64,000 nucleotides of DNA from Cannabis sativa (Eukaryota; Streptophyta; Magnoliopsida; Rosales; Cannabaceae). A program made the position numbers and the translations under genes. The notes beneath the pieces were generated by a model, which did no database searches, was not told the origin of the DNA, and was given only the letters and a program-made list of their open reading frames with translations. Shown in pieces: positions 23,991 through 35,362 of this stretch. The DNA lies in assembly GCF_029168945.1 (NCBI RefSeq), contig NC_083610.1:52895929-52959928 (forward strand), in the 5' to 3' direction. Every line of letters begins with the position of its first letter. The first letter of the stretch is position 1.

Positions 23991-24684
23991 AATACAAAAG
24001 TGTCAATCAGTATTATCGATTATTAGATGATGTGAAATATTAATTTTAGACATAGTAAATCTTAAACTTTTAACTAGAAAGTCATCTGCAATAAAGAAAA
24101 AAAATAAAAAATAGAATGTTATCGGTTACAAGATTTATCTCAATTAATATTTTTCTAATTTTATAATTATTAATAACTTTGAGAGAATATCCATAATAAC
24201 TTTTATCATACTTCAAGTAAATATAACCGGTAGTGCTTTATATTGATGAATTTTTATGTAAGTTCAAAATATGCATGGAACCCACGTATGGAGCAAAGTC
24301 TACTATTATGCCCGTAGCATGCTTTGTGAATAAACACTTTAACCTTTATTTATTTTGGTGTCTAATCATGGCATGTGCTAGCTCCTTCGGCTTGTTAAGT
24401 CAGCGGTCACTTATCACAAGTCCAGAATGGACAACACAATCAAACCAACCAATTCATTTAGAGTCCCATTCATTAATTGACCAACGATAATATTTAATTA
24501 TTTATGGTATTATTATTATTATTTTCTTCTTTTCACCTTGTATTATTAAGTAAAAACAGTTTTAAAACAGTTTTCATATGTACTTTCCAATTCTACTGAT
24601 CAGTACTCAGGAACCAAGGAAATAATGCAAAGCTCGCCTAGCCATGTCAACAAATGTACAAGAAAGGTGAAGCTAATTTTAATT
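23991..24684. other. Non-coding stretch
   Basis: No family is recognised. One open frame (24233-24490 plus) has no features beyond length. The sequence is mostly AT-rich single-copy-looking DNA. Confidence 0.4.
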
Positions 24685-27298
24685 GCGAAATTTGATAATC
24701 CAGGCTAAAAAGATAAGTTTGGTGTTTAATTATACCACCCCTCCTAACAATTTTTTAACTATATTTATCTTTTATTTTTAACCCAAAAATATCTCTCTCC
24801 TTAAATCCAAAAATCTCAGTCATCATCTCTCTCTCTCTCTCATTTGTCTTCACTGTCGGACCTCCACCATATTCACCCTCAACAATCTCGGCCGGACCTT
24901 AAAATGAGCTTAGCCCGACATCCACCACACTCTACAAAACAATGGGTAAGTGTTTTTCTTAGTAAATAGTGTTATTTTTTGTTGTATTGTATGGATCTGA
25001 ATATTATTAGTTGTAATTTGTCATTTTTGTGTCCTTGAAATGGAGGTAAAGTTTGTTTCGAACACTGTGTTTTTTCTAGGTTTTTTCGGTTTTTTACGAT
25101 TTTGAGCGACATTGTACCATTTTTTGTGTCAGAAGTCGAAGGTTAGGGATGACATTCATAATTTTGGCGACAATTAACGATGTTCTTGCAATTTGTTTTG
25201 CAATTTGTGTGCAATATCGTGGCAACATTATGAGAATTGGTTTATGTATGTTTTCTTGTGCGACATAATGCGATATTGTTTCTTGGTTGTGCGATTATTG
25301 TGCGATATCGTCGCATGAATATCGCACAACAAATTCTAACACTTGCACATAAACAAAAATAACACTTATAGCAAAATAAATATCAAAACAACACAGAAAA
25401 ATAGAGTAAGATTGACATACCCTTTTCTCAAATAGTGCAGCCACATCAGGTTGCTTCACATCATGTTTCGTAACCGAATTGGGAGTACTCTAATTCAACA
25501 TTCGAGGGAATCTAGTCCATCTGCACTGGCCATACTTCTTCCCCAAATCTTGCATCACCTCAAAGGCCCAATATTGCAGCGCCGGTGCATATCCATAGAC
25601 ATTGTACTTCAGATCTGGTTGAGCAATTTTTTTTCTCCTTCTTCTCTTTCTTCTTCGTCTTATCTTTCTTAGTAAAGACCTTATCCATGTAGATCTTCCT
25701 AAGGTCAATCATACTTTTAGTTATGCATGACCACAACTTCTGATAAGAAAGGAGGCCCCAAGGATACTCGAAGAACTTGTCTACATTTTCTACTAACTTT
25801 AGCATATTTGTCCATATATAAACACCCTCAGCCCTTGATAGCAACAAACCTTCAACAAATGCACACAACCCTAGCTTGTACACATCATTTTCAACATCGC
25901 ACGCCTCAAAAGCTAGCCAAAGGGTTTTAAAAGTAACCCTTTTCGCATTATTGAGGTACTCCCGCAGTATCCGATCAGACTCACATAGTGTACTCAATTC
26001 TTCTGTGGAGGGGCCACCGCTCATCTTTAGGCATGTGATCAAATCTAACTCAGACTGCCCAAATTTGGTTTCGGTTTTACCACGTAAAACCACACTTCAT
26101 CATTTTTGACCTCACTCACGTTCTTTTTCCTCAATAGTAATTGATGCACAATCACCCTGGAGAATTTCAGATCATTGGCATTCCAAAAAACTCCAAAGGG
26201 AGTTTCCTTCACCTTCTCAATCAAGTTAAAGGCTTCGAACGTAGCCTTTATTGAAGCAAAGTACCTGTTTCCTATGTAAGTGATACACCCCAAAAAATGC
26301 TCTGAAAATAGGAGAATGAGTTCTGGAGCCATCTACATTTACAAACAAAGATTATTATTAATTAGAATATAAATTGCACATACATCACACAGCAATCACA
26401 CATAAATTGCACAAATTGCAAAGACACAAAATCCAGAATGACATTGCATACATATCGCATAAATATCGCCCAAACATCCCACAATGTTTCAGATGCAATA
26501 TAAGTCCCACAAAATCGCACAAACTCGCAGAAACAATCGCATAAATATCGCTCAAATGGTGCACGCAGAAACAATCGCATAAATATCGCTCAAATCCACA
26601 CTGGCAAATCGCACAAACTCGCACAAAATTGAAAATCACACAAATAGAACTACAATGTCATCGCACAAAATTGCACATTAATCGCATAAAATTGCACAAA
26701 CAACCAAAATCAAAAAAAAAAAACTAATTCCCCCTAACCTAGATTCTTCTCCAAACACAAAAACTTACAAATCAAAAATTTAATAATTTACGTATATCAG
26801 TTTTATCACAAATTCTAAATTTAAAGGATAAATAACAAAAAAAAAAATAAGGGAAGCCAAACCTGGTTCAAGTGTTTGAGTGGGTTCGTGGACGGTGGCG
26901 GGGATGATGGTGAACGGAGACTGGGTCGACTAGGATCGAGTGGGTCTCGTGGGTCGACTGGGTTCGAGTGGGTCTCGCGTGGGTCGATTGAGTGGGTCGA
27001 GTGGGTTTTTGGGTCTCCTAGGTTGAGTGTTGTAGTGGTCGACACTGGAAAATTAGGTTGAAGGCTAAACTGGAGGCGGTGGTTTGAATGGGTTGGTTGG
27101 CTTTGGTGCAGTGGTGAGAAGAAAACTGAGATTGGAAGAGAGAGAGGAGAGAGAAAGAAGTTAGAGAGATTGGGGGGAAATGAAATGAGGGGTACTTTTG
27201 GAACTAAATTGAAAGTAAAGAATAACGAACCTATGTTTATTTTGTGTGCATAAAATAACACCATGTGTGTTTTTGTAGCATAAAATGTCAAATTTCCC
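24685..27298 (-). mobile_element. MULE-like DNA transposon carrying a DUF1985 gene (decayed)
   Basis: The left end GCGAAATTTGATAATCC and the reversed right end GGGAAATTTGACATTTT can be aligned over about 42 bp with roughly two thirds identity, suggesting diverged terminal inverted repeats. The flanks TTTTAATTG and TTTCAATTA match at 7 of 9, which fits a decayed 9-bp Mutator-type duplication. Inside, on the minus strand, lies a DUF1985 pseudogene. Its flanks (25140-25340 and 26380-26700) are full of short TCGCACAAA/ATATCGC repeats. A GT-rich tandem stretch (GTGGGTCG, 26930-27010) lies near the right end. Superfamily assignment is tentative. Confidence 0.55.
25445..26332 (-). pseudogene. DUF1985-domain transposon protein, frameshifted
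   Basis: Three minus-strand frames join into one protein: 26045-26332 (starts MAPELILLF, includes FGVFWN and VIVHQLLLRK, then EVWFYVV), 25560-26093 (YKLGLCAFVEGLLL, FEYPWGLLSYQKLW) and 25490-25708 (YNVYGYAPALQYWAFEVM). This order is that of the plant DUF1985 family, found in MULE-type transposons and often joined to a Ulp1-like protease, which is not seen here. One shift lies near 26070 and another at the poly-T run near 25625. The function of DUF1985 is unknown. Confidence 0.65.
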
Positions 27299-27539
27299 TT
27301 TCAATTATACTTTTTCCCGAACTTTTTCTTTTTATTTTACTATTCATAACTACCCAAGGAAAAAATAAAAAATAAAAAAACCTTGAATATGCTCTTTTGT
27401 TTATGGAACCTACTTCGGAGTAATACACATAAAATAATGGTCGCGAAAATGTAAGGACGCAGAAAAATGCCTATTAAAAGTTAAAATAAAGTTATCCACA
27501 ATGTCAAATGATAATAAGGTGTGTCATATATGAGGATAT
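27299..27539. other. Non-coding AT-rich stretch
   Basis: This lies between the MULE-like element and the copia LTR. I see no gene or repeat in it. Confidence 0.4.
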
Positions 27540-28335
27540 TGTTGATTATGGTTACAAGTTTTATCTTACGGAAAGTTAGTTGTTACTTCAGAAAGAAGTT
27601 ACAGGAAGCTTGGTGCTCATCTAGAAAGCTTTGTTCGTAAAGTTGTGGTCGAATCCAGATGGTTCTTTTAGATAACTTGTCCTTCGTAAGGATAAACTTT
27701 CTGGATAGCTTGTCATCAGTCTGAAGACATATTTCCAGATAGCATGTTGTCAGTCTTGAACTCCCGTCCGAAGGGAGTGCTTGTATTCATCTGCATAGTC
27801 TCATCTAGATTGACTCTTCTAGATTAATTATTTGTACTAAAAGCGCATTTCTGAAGCTAGTGTGGAATATGTTGCTGGCCCTGACTTGGAGAGAATTTAA
27901 GGTGGCATTAAGTAGCAACGGTAGAATCGAAGCTAATTTTGGCAATAATGATAATCTATAAATAGTTATCACCTTTGTAATCCATTGGAGAATTAGACAA
28001 TTAAACAACTTCAGTAAAAATCGTGATTGTGCAAGGTTAGAGTGTGAGAGTTTAAATTAGAGAGAGAAAGTTTATTTTGTAATCTCAGTAATAGGTTGAA
28101 AGGATTATTGTAACCTTGAAAACAGTATTATCAATAAAGACATGGTTGTTGTTGTTCCAACCGAGATGTAAAGCATTGCACAAGGCTCGAACTCGTTAAA
28201 TTTGGTGTTACCTGGTCTCTATTTTACTATTTAATCCATTATATGGTTCTTATGAATCATTTAGAGTATTGTTCTTGATTGAGTGTTTGTTGGTCCAGTA
28301 TAATTGCATCGTAAGTCATTTATTGATTCCCAACA
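27540..28335 (+). repeat. 5' LTR of a copia element
   Basis: The sequence begins TGTTGATTATGG and ends GATTCCCAACA, with a TATA box at 27957-27965 (TATAAATAG). A primer site follows at 28338-28350 (CTTGTATCAGAGC, near-match to the initiator-Met site). The length of about 796 bp is plausible for a copia LTR. No second LTR is seen in the window, so the left edge rests on the TG and on the structure. Confidence 0.65.
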
Positions 28336-28360
28336 AACTTGTATCAGAGCTTGGCTCATA

Positions 28361-28740
28361 ATGATGACTGCTGCAAAATACGATGTGGAAAAATTTACTA
28401 ATACGAATGACTTTGGATTGTTGAGAATGAAGATGAAGACTCTGTTGGTTCACCAAGGATTGTATGAGGCTCTGCTTAAAGAAAAATCTCTTCCTGATTC
28501 TATGTGTGAGAAAGACAAGAACGAGATTCTTGCAAAGGCTCATAGTGCAATCATATTGAATCTTGGAGATAAGGTTTTGAGGAAGGTTACAAAAGAAGCC
28601 ACGACCGCCGACATTTGGCTAAAGCTTGAAACTCTATATATGACTAAATCATTTGGTCATTTTAAAGATACAATGTTATAAGAAAGAGAATCAATTACAC
28701 TCTATGATGTTCAATCAGCCTTGAATTGAAAAAAGTTGAT
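28361..28740 (+). pseudogene. Copia gag with internal deletion
   Basis: The frame starts at the ATG 28361, ten bases after the primer site. It reads KYDVEKFTNTNDFG, LLVHQGLYEAL, AKAHSAIILNLGDKVL and IWLKLETLYMTKS, the classic N-terminal gag of plant copia elements. It then jumps to HFKDTML and, past a TAA stop at 28680, RESITLYDVQSALN, a block that normally lies many residues later. So a large piece of gag is deleted. A possible GAG-pre-integrase scrap lies at 28780-28830. No reverse transcriptase or 3' LTR follows. Gag would build the copia particle. Confidence 0.8.
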
Positions 28741-28839
28741 GTTATCACAGAAACTTTTCCTGGTGATGTGGACATCAATATTTGACATGTGGCATGAATG
28801 ATGATGTCACGGAGTTAAGTAAACTCGATTCATAGTAAT

Positions 28840-29609
28840 TGACCTAGGGGGGTCCCTAGCCCTACGCCCAGGTTGACTTCGGGAGGTCCGGGAGCTCCAG
28901 GATGAAAGTTTGGACTTCAATAACTTGAATCCAACTCACTATATTTCAGTATTATGTATAATGAATACATGGAGCAACCTAAGCCAAGCCCCATGAGCTA
29001 AAATGACACGAACCTACAACTCAGAAGCCAACCTGGGCACTAGGTTCACTCGATGCCTAAGTTAACATTTCTCACTATGGTTTCAGTTTCTGGGATTGTC
29101 TTAGTGCAAAAGGGTGAAAACTTGCATTAGGACATTAACTAGACATACCATAAACATATTTGATCCATCATAATCAATTTTAGAGAAAGTTTATTTTTGA
29201 GCACGCAACGCCTAGGTTAGCAATCTATCAATCTGGGCACCTTCTAAGTATTAGATCAGAGATTTGACTTTTGCATCTTCTTCATCTTCATCAAAAATGG
29301 GGAAACTTTTGTGGAAGAAACGACACTTCTTGGGTGCCAAAAGTAAGGCCCAGCGCCCAGGTTGACACTTGGGGCTGAACATGTGCCCAGGTTGACATTT
29401 TGTCTACTTACGCCATTTTCAGTGGAATTTTCCAAGAACACTTCCAAGCATCTTCTTTGTTTTCAGAAAATATTAAGATTCAACTATTTTTGGGAACCAA
29501 ACAGAATTTCTAGAGGGCCAGAACTTGGACCAAGTGCCTAGGTTGACATATTGTCAACTTGGGTTGTTTCCGATCAAGTTCAACAAAAAGTGTTTTTTGT
29601 CATAAGAAA
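28840..29609. repeat. Non-coding stretch with a dispersed GCCCAGGTTGACA motif
   Basis: No open frame is convincing. A 14-15-base motif, GCGCCCAGGTTGACA and variants, recurs at about 28864, 29051, 29206, 29352, 29383 and 29534, always on the plus strand. The spacing is irregular. It lies between the copia remnant and a gypsy-type LTR. The source element is not identified. Confidence 0.5.
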
Positions 29610-29743
29610 TGTTGACCTCAGATTTGGCCAACCGATAGCAGATTCAAATTTAATGTTGATGCTTGCCACATGTTACACAATTAGAATAATAAATTAAATA
29701 AACACATGATTTTATAGAAGTTCGGCCACCTTAGTTAACGGGT

Positions 29744-31952
29744 AATGACTTACACTAAGCAAGAAGTAAAAGAGGCTTTGTTTTCAATTCCTGGTATCAA
29801 GGCTCCAGGTCCAGATGGGTATGGTAGTTCTTTTTATCAGGACAACTGGGACATTGTGGGTTCTGACTTCACAGAGGCTATTCTTTCCTTTCTCACTACT
29901 GGGAAAATTCTGAAAGAAATCAACCACACCACTATTACCCTCATTCCCAAGATAGCTTGTCCCAAAAATGTGGCGGATTTCAGACCAATCTCATGTTGTA
30001 ACGTGCTATACAAGACAGCTACCAAGGTTCTTTGCAATAGACTGAGGAAGGTATTGCCAGATCTTATTGCAGAAAACCAAGGGGGATTTGTTCATGGACG
30101 ATATATTGCTCATAATGTCCTTGTTTGTCAGGATATGGTGAGATTGTATGGGAGGAATAACTGCAAACCAAGCTGTATGATTAAAATAGATTTGAGGAAG
30201 GCATATGACACCATTGAATGGAGTTTCCTTGAGGAAATGCTTGATGGTTTTGGGTTTCCGATTCAGTTCATTGACCTTATAATGAGCTGCATCAGGACCC
30301 CAAAATTCTCTCTTCTTTTTAATGGCTCTATGTGTGGATTTTTTAATGCAAAGAGAGGACTACGACAAGGAGATCCTATGTCTCCCCTTCTCTTTGTATT
30401 AGGCATGGAATATCTATCACGAATTCTTCACAAAATTGGTGATATGCCTGGCTTTAAATATCATGAAAGATGTTCATCTTTGAAGCTGAACCACATGTGT
30501 TTTGCTGATGATTTGTTGGTATTCAGTCATGGAGATTTTGTTTCGGTTATGTTGATGCTACGAGGGCTGAAACTTTTCTCCTCAACCTCGGGTCTATTGC
30601 CAAATGAGCAGAAGACAGCGATTTATTGTTCTGGTATGCCAGAGTCTGAAGTAGGAAGAATTCTTGAAGCCTCACAATTCAAAAGAAGTTCTCTGCCGTT
30701 CAGGTATCTCGGAATCCCTATCTGTTCAAAAAGAATTTCTCATGCTGAATGTCAGATTTTGTTAGAGAAGATGGTCAGTAAAATTAGAGGATGGAGTTCT
30801 CGGAATCTATCATATATGGGAAGAGTAACATTGATAAATGATGTACTCATAGCTATACACACTTATTGGGCTCAGATTATGATTTTACCTAAGAAATTGC
30901 TCAAGGATATTGAGGCCATTTGCAGAGCATACTTATGGAAGGGCTCTCAATCAATGATGGGGGCTGGTTTGGTGGCATGGGAACATGTATGCACATCCAA
31001 AAGTGCTGGTGGACTTGGTCTTAGAGATATTCAAAAGTGGAACATAGCAGCTATGACAAGGTATGTATGGGATATAGCTAATAAGAAAGACTGTCTATTT
31101 GTCAAATGGGTTCATGCTGTATACTTGAAAGATAGGTGCTGGTGGGATTATGAAGCTCCCACGGATTGCAGCTGGTTTTGGAAAAAATTGATTCGAGTTA
31201 GAGATCAAGTGCAAGGTAAGATGGATCGAGCAACTTTCCTTATGCAGAAATTTAGTATTTCCAGCATCTATCATGAGTTGTTTAATAGGCCCGAGAAGAA
31301 GGAGTGGAGTAAACACGTGTGGGATAGGCTTGTTATCCCCAAACACAAGTTTATCCTGTGGTTAATTTTGTGGGACAGATTGAAAACAAAAGATAGGATA
31401 AGCAAATATGATACACAGGTGGACTTAACTTGTTTGTTATGTGGGAAGGAGAATGAATCAATTCACCATTTATTTTTCCAGTGTGAGTATAGTGGGAAAT
31501 GTCTCACAGAGTGGAAGTCACAGCTGCAATGGGGCACCAAAGCCACGGATTTGCAGCAGCTGCTGCATCTCATCAACAAGAGAAAAGGTGTGTCAGCCAC
31601 CAGGAAGAGCATGTTATTAACTATGTTAGCTGCCTTGGTTTATCATATATGGGGTGCACGCAATGATGTTTTATGGAACCAAAAACAGTGGCAAACCACA
31701 GTAATTGTCAATCGGGTGCAGCAGGAAAGCAAGAGAAGGATTATGGGGGTTTGGCCAAGCAAAGCAAAGGATGAAGACAAGAACTGGGTGCTGAATTTGT
31801 AATTTGAATTGTAAATTGGTAGACAATTTAGAGTTATAGCAGAATTTGTGTTATAGCAGATGGTAGCAGGTTCAGTTGTGTTTGTACAAAAATATGTGAT
31901 GTAAAATTGGTAGTTTGAGCAATACAAGTTTCCTTATTCATCAAAAAAAAAA
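29744..31952 (+). mobile_element. 5'-truncated LINE (L1-type) with poly(A) tail
   Basis: The insertion runs from within the domain before reverse transcriptase to an A-run at 31941-31950. It lacks the 5' UTR, ORF1 and endonuclease, as usual for target-primed insertion. It sits inside a gypsy LTR. A few tens of LTR bases are missing at the junction, so a clean target duplication could not be read. The coding part is undamaged, which suggests a recent insertion. Confidence 0.85.
29745..31802 (+). CDS. LINE reverse transcriptase with RT-associated zinc domain, 685 codons open
   Basis: The protein would copy LINE RNA into DNA at a nicked chromosome. Residues 1-3 (MTY) come from the LTR that the LINE entered; LINE sequence starts near Thr4. 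The reverse transcriptase fills about residues 10-330: [24 protein letters not shown], the first catalytic Asp in [10 protein letters not shown] (about 150), [11 protein letters not shown] and the active-site FADDLLVF (about 250). A zinc-binding region (about 515-605) has [14 protein letters not shown] and a CLLCG..HHLFFQC Cys/His cluster. The endonuclease is missing, so this copy cannot work alone. There is no stop or frameshift over 2 kb, unlike every other transposon gene here. Whether it is transcribed is unknown. Confidence 0.85.
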   Translation: MTYTKQEVKEALFSIPGIKAPGPDGYGSSFYQDNWDIVGSDFTEAILSFLTTGKILKEINHTTITLIPKIACPKNVADFRPISCCNVLYKTATKVLCNRLRKVLPDLIAENQGGFVHGRYIAHNVLVCQDMVRLYGRNNCKPSCMIKIDLRKAYDTIEWSFLEEMLDGFGFPIQFIDLIMSCIRTPKFSLLFNGSMCGFFNAKRGLRQGDPMSPLLFVLGMEYLSRILHKIGDMPGFKYHERCSSLKLNHMCFADDLLVFSHGDFVSVMLMLRGLKLFSSTSGLLPNEQKTAIYCSGMPESEVGRILEASQFKRSSLPFRYLGIPICSKRISHAECQILLEKMVSKIRGWSSRNLSYMGRVTLINDVLIAIHTYWAQIMILPKKLLKDIEAICRAYLWKGSQSMMGAGLVAWEHVCTSKSAGGLGLRDIQKWNIAAMTRYVWDIANKKDCLFVKWVHAVYLKDRCWWDYEAPTDCSWFWKKLIRVRDQVQGKMDRATFLMQKFSISSIYHELFNRPEKKEWSKHVWDRLVIPKHKFILWLILWDRLKTKDRISKYDTQVDLTCLLCGKENESIHHLFFQCEYSGKCLTEWKSQLQWGTKATDLQQLLHLINKRKGVSATRKSMLLTMLAALVYHIWGARNDVLWNQKQWQTTVIVNRVQQESKRRIMGVWPSKAKDEDKNWVLNL

Positions 31953-32654
31953 TAATACTATTTAGATCACTATAGTAATGAGATTTGAAGTGGCTCTCTT
32001 AAGGTTACAATATGAGAATCAAAGTTGGCAAATCTCAAGTGAAAGTAAAGTATTGGGCGTGTGGAGGAGAGAGAGATGAGTTATCAGACTTTGAGCATAA
32101 GGCTTAGGGTTTGAGACTTCAAACTTAGGGTTTTAGGGTTTGACTAAGGCTCTTTGTATAGGAGAGCTTACATCCCTAAAATTCCTTAAAAAAGGTAGAT
32201 AAAGCTATAATTTATATAATAAATTGATAAAATACAAATAACTAAATTGCCCCTTAAAATAGGGAAGTTGTTAATATTTTCCCTCTATTTTTGTGGGCTG
32301 TTAAGGCCCAATTTGTGGTCTGGCTTGTTGTCCACGTATGAAAGCTACACACCAAAATCATGTCAGGCCAAAGGCTGGTTGTCCATGCACCTGGAGAGTG
32401 CAGGCTAGCTGACCATGTGATGTCCAGAAGTTGGTCAGCTTATGCTGGCCATAGGGCCTGCAAGGGGTGGCCAGCCAGCCCCCTTGAGGTGGCTACTTTG
32501 TCACTTCGTCATCCTGCCCGAGTACTTGGACCTCTCGTTGGTTAAAGTACTGAGTAGATGGCTTGGCCTTTTTATTGGCGAGTTGTACTCCCACGTGGCA
32601 CTGATGTTGGCCACGTAGGCATGCCACGTTAGGTGGCCTAAAATAGGGATAACA

Positions 32655-33345
32655 TTTCCCCCAAGTCCCAGTGCAAACATCTATGCGGATAGGGACTTTT
32701 CAACTTAGTTGGGACTGGTGTAGCCTTAACTGGAAAAATCTTGCAGCATATTTAGCCTTTGAAATATTTGTTATTGACTTTCTGATCACCTTCTTAGCAG
32801 TACGTTAACCGCATTTTTATTTGCATGCTCTTTAGTTACACACTGCATGGCAAGTAAAAACGAGGTCCCACAGGAGATATATAAGCTTATGGGAGGGAAA
32901 CCACTCTTCACTTCCACATTTCAATCTCTCTCTACAAAAAGTTACTATTGAAAGATCCTCCTTCTCTCTAGAAGCCAACGCCCATAATGCTTCAACTCTT
33001 GGGATTTTTACACCATTTTAAGGATTCAAGCTTCCCATCTTCTCCATCAAATGTTTCTAGTAGTGGGTAAGCTTTCTAATCCCATTATTCACTTGTTTAG
33101 TTAATTTTGCCATGGTTGTATGAAGCTTTTCTTCGCTTTGAATATTTTCTGATTCTCACGTTAAATTGTAATCTTTTTGGTATTTTGATCATCATGCTAG
33201 TCTTAGGATGTATAATGTGTGATTTCCTGATGAAAAATATCTGATTTTGACCTTCATTGTGATTCTTGACTCTTTGAGTCACGAAGAACATGAAGAACGT
33301 GTTTGAGTTTTTGAAAAACACACATTTAGATCTAAAACACACACT
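32655..33345. other. Spacer next to polypurine tract with plus-strand promoter-like sequence
   Basis: No coding frame is seen. On the plus strand AGATATATAAGC (about 32875-32886) resembles a TATA box, followed by a pyrimidine-rich leader (CAATCTCTCTCT, 32923). The same region of the relative at 51569-51905 shares TGCGGATAGGGACTT-like and GGATGTATAATGTGTGA-like phrases (here 32690 and 33205). So a spacer lying antisense to gag, beside the 3' LTR, is shared by both elements. Antisense units at this place are known in some Tat-lineage gypsy elements. Confidence 0.45.
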
Positions 33346-33821
33346 GGTCGCCCATAAGGGTCCTGTTCAAGACATGGCCGACCATGGGTCTTTCTCATGG
33401 AAGTTGGCCAGCCATAGGGGGTACCCCAAAAGTTTGTCAGCCAATGCCTAAGCTTAGGGTCCCTGGCCGGCCCTTGGCTGGGTCATGGAACCTTGGTCGG
33501 CCCTCTCTAAGCTTGGGAACCTTGGCCAGCGAAGGCCAAGGTTCCAAGCGGGGGGCCAAGTTTTTGTCCTTTTTTGACCTCAGCAAGGGTTTTGTGAAGG
33601 CATTGTAGGCATATACAACTGTAATCTCATACGTGGCTCCCTTGGGAACTTTGTATAGGACTTGATGGTGAGTCTATTATAGTCAAATGTACAACTTAAG
33701 ACTTGCCATTTATCTAAGTAGGTATACTTGAGACGATACTTCGTTGATACCCAAGTACCCTTGGGTACAATTGGCCAGAGTTCTGTCTGTTAAACTTTGA
33801 GAATTTAGGAAAAAAAACAAT
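33346..33821. repeat. GGCC-rich degenerate repeat stretch
   Basis: From 33346 to 33560 short phrases such as TGGCCGGCC, TTGGCCAGC and GGTCGGCC recur, like the U3 repeats of the neighbouring LTRs. 33600-33820 has no recognised content. The open frame 33384-33608 merely reads through these repeats. Confidence 0.45.
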
Positions 33822-34612
33822 ATCATCAGTCATCTACTCAATACTTCAGCTGACGGGAGGTCCGAGTACTTAGGAGGGACAAAGAAATGACAAACTAGCC
33901 ATCCTTAGGGGGTTGGTCGGCCACCCCTAACCGACCCTATGGCTAGCAGACATTGTAGGGCTGACCAGACCAACCTACACTTGGCAGGTGCATGGCCGAC
34001 CATCCTGTACCTGGCAAGCCTTTGGTGCATAGCCTTCATCCGGGGATAGCAAGCTAAGTTGTAATTTGGGCTTCAACAACTCATGAAAATAGGGGAAAAT
34101 ATCAGTTACTTCCCTATTTTTGAGGGATAATTAACCCATTAAATGTTTATTATTTAATTATGTAAATCAGGATTTATTTTCTTATTTTAAAGGATATTAG
34201 TGGTTAATCTTAATGTAAGCTCTACTATATAAGAAACACTAACCTAACCCTTATTCTCTAAGTTCTAAGTCTCTAAGCTCTCAAGCTCTACGTCTGAAAC
34301 TCAAACTCCCTCTTCTCTTCTCTCTCACATGCCTTATGCACTCTCTCTCACTTGAGATTCGCTAACTTGATTCTCACATTGTAATCTTAAGAGAGCCATT
34401 CCAGATTCCACAACCCTTGTAATTTGAGTGGTATTGTCTTTGGTATTAATACAACTAAAAGGGGAGTAGATCATTACTCGCTAACTAAGGGGGTCGAACC
34501 TCTATAAAATCTTGTGTCTCTTTTAATTTTTTGTTCTTATTGTGTAACACGTGGAAATCAACAGTAATAAATACGACTCTGATGTCGGTTGGCCAAATCT
34601 GAGGTCAACAAC
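33822..34612 (+). repeat. Gypsy LTR (family C), plus orientation, start missing
   Basis: This matches in reverse the LTR at 29610-32654: CATCTACTCAATACTT at its start pairs with the U3 side, and it ends GGTCAACA at 34612. It has a TATA box (CTATATAAG at about 34223) and a U5 region with GGGGGTCGAACC. The first part of U3 is absent. It abuts the minus-strand gag of element A, so it either inserted there or was brought there by rearrangement. Confidence 0.65.
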
Positions 34613-35362
34613 TGGTTCTCCAACACGTGGCTGTTTAGGCTTTCTTTCTTCTACAACTAGAACTACATCAGATTTTTCATATTGTAAGGCTCAGGCATAC
34701 TTTTCTCCAGCTTTTCTTGAGTCTCTAGCAAGGTGGGGGCCTCCAATGATAACCTGAAGATGTTCGTCCGCTGGTAGAGGCATTAACTGATTCTGGGTGT
34801 TATCTGTTTGGGCGACCCTTTGTTCTTGGTTGGTCTTGACATATTTTTGTAAGTGTGTATTATTTTTCCTAATGAGAAAGTCTATTTCTCACTTCAAGTT
34901 ATTGCATTCATTTGTGTCGTGATCGTAGTCTTCATGAAAATGACATAACTTGGTGGTGTCCTGTTTGTGCATGTCCTTCTCATGGGAGAGGTTTTTTCTG
35001 TATGGCACCATAAACTAGGTGGTTGCATAGATTGTTTCTATGTCTTCTATTAGGATAGTAAATGCCGTGAACTTAGAGGCATTTTCTCGAGGATGTTGTT
35101 CGGAGTTGTCACCTAACATGCCTTTCTTTCCATTTCCCTGCCTGTTGCCATTGTTTGACCTCTTTCCACCTTTGTTTGAACTGTTGTGATTTTGGGAATT
35201 CTGGTCTAGCTCAATGGATGTATTGGCTGCATTGGTGTGTTGTTGAGTTTTCTTTTGTCTAACTATATCCACACGTCGTACTGCTTCTTTGAGCTTTATA
35301 AATCCATCTACTCGGTCCAAGAATTCTGCCATTCATCCCACAGTCAGTCTTTTTATGTTTTC

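Larger units (their letters stand above)
29610..32654 (-). repeat. Gypsy LTR (family C), minus orientation, split by a LINE
   Basis: The plus strand begins TGTTGACCTCAG at 29610 and, after a LINE insertion (about 29744-31952), continues to GGGATAACA at 32654. A purine-rich tract (minus GGGACTTGGGGGAAA) lies just outside, at 32655-32669. This is the arrangement of a minus-strand 3' LTR and polypurine tract. Its inner half matches, in reverse, the LTR at 33822-34612. Its U3 part (32380-32650) is rich in GGCCAGCC/TGGCC repeats. Confidence 0.65.

Noticed and set aside
24233..24490. 85-codon plus-strand frame
   Set aside because: It has no recognisable motif, no splice or promoter context, and lies in AT-rich DNA between elements.
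26821..27291. 156-codon Pro/Ser-rich minus-strand frame
   Set aside because: It reads through the terminal repeat of the MULE-like element and a GTGGGTCG tandem stretch. It has no domain, and its composition follows the repeat.
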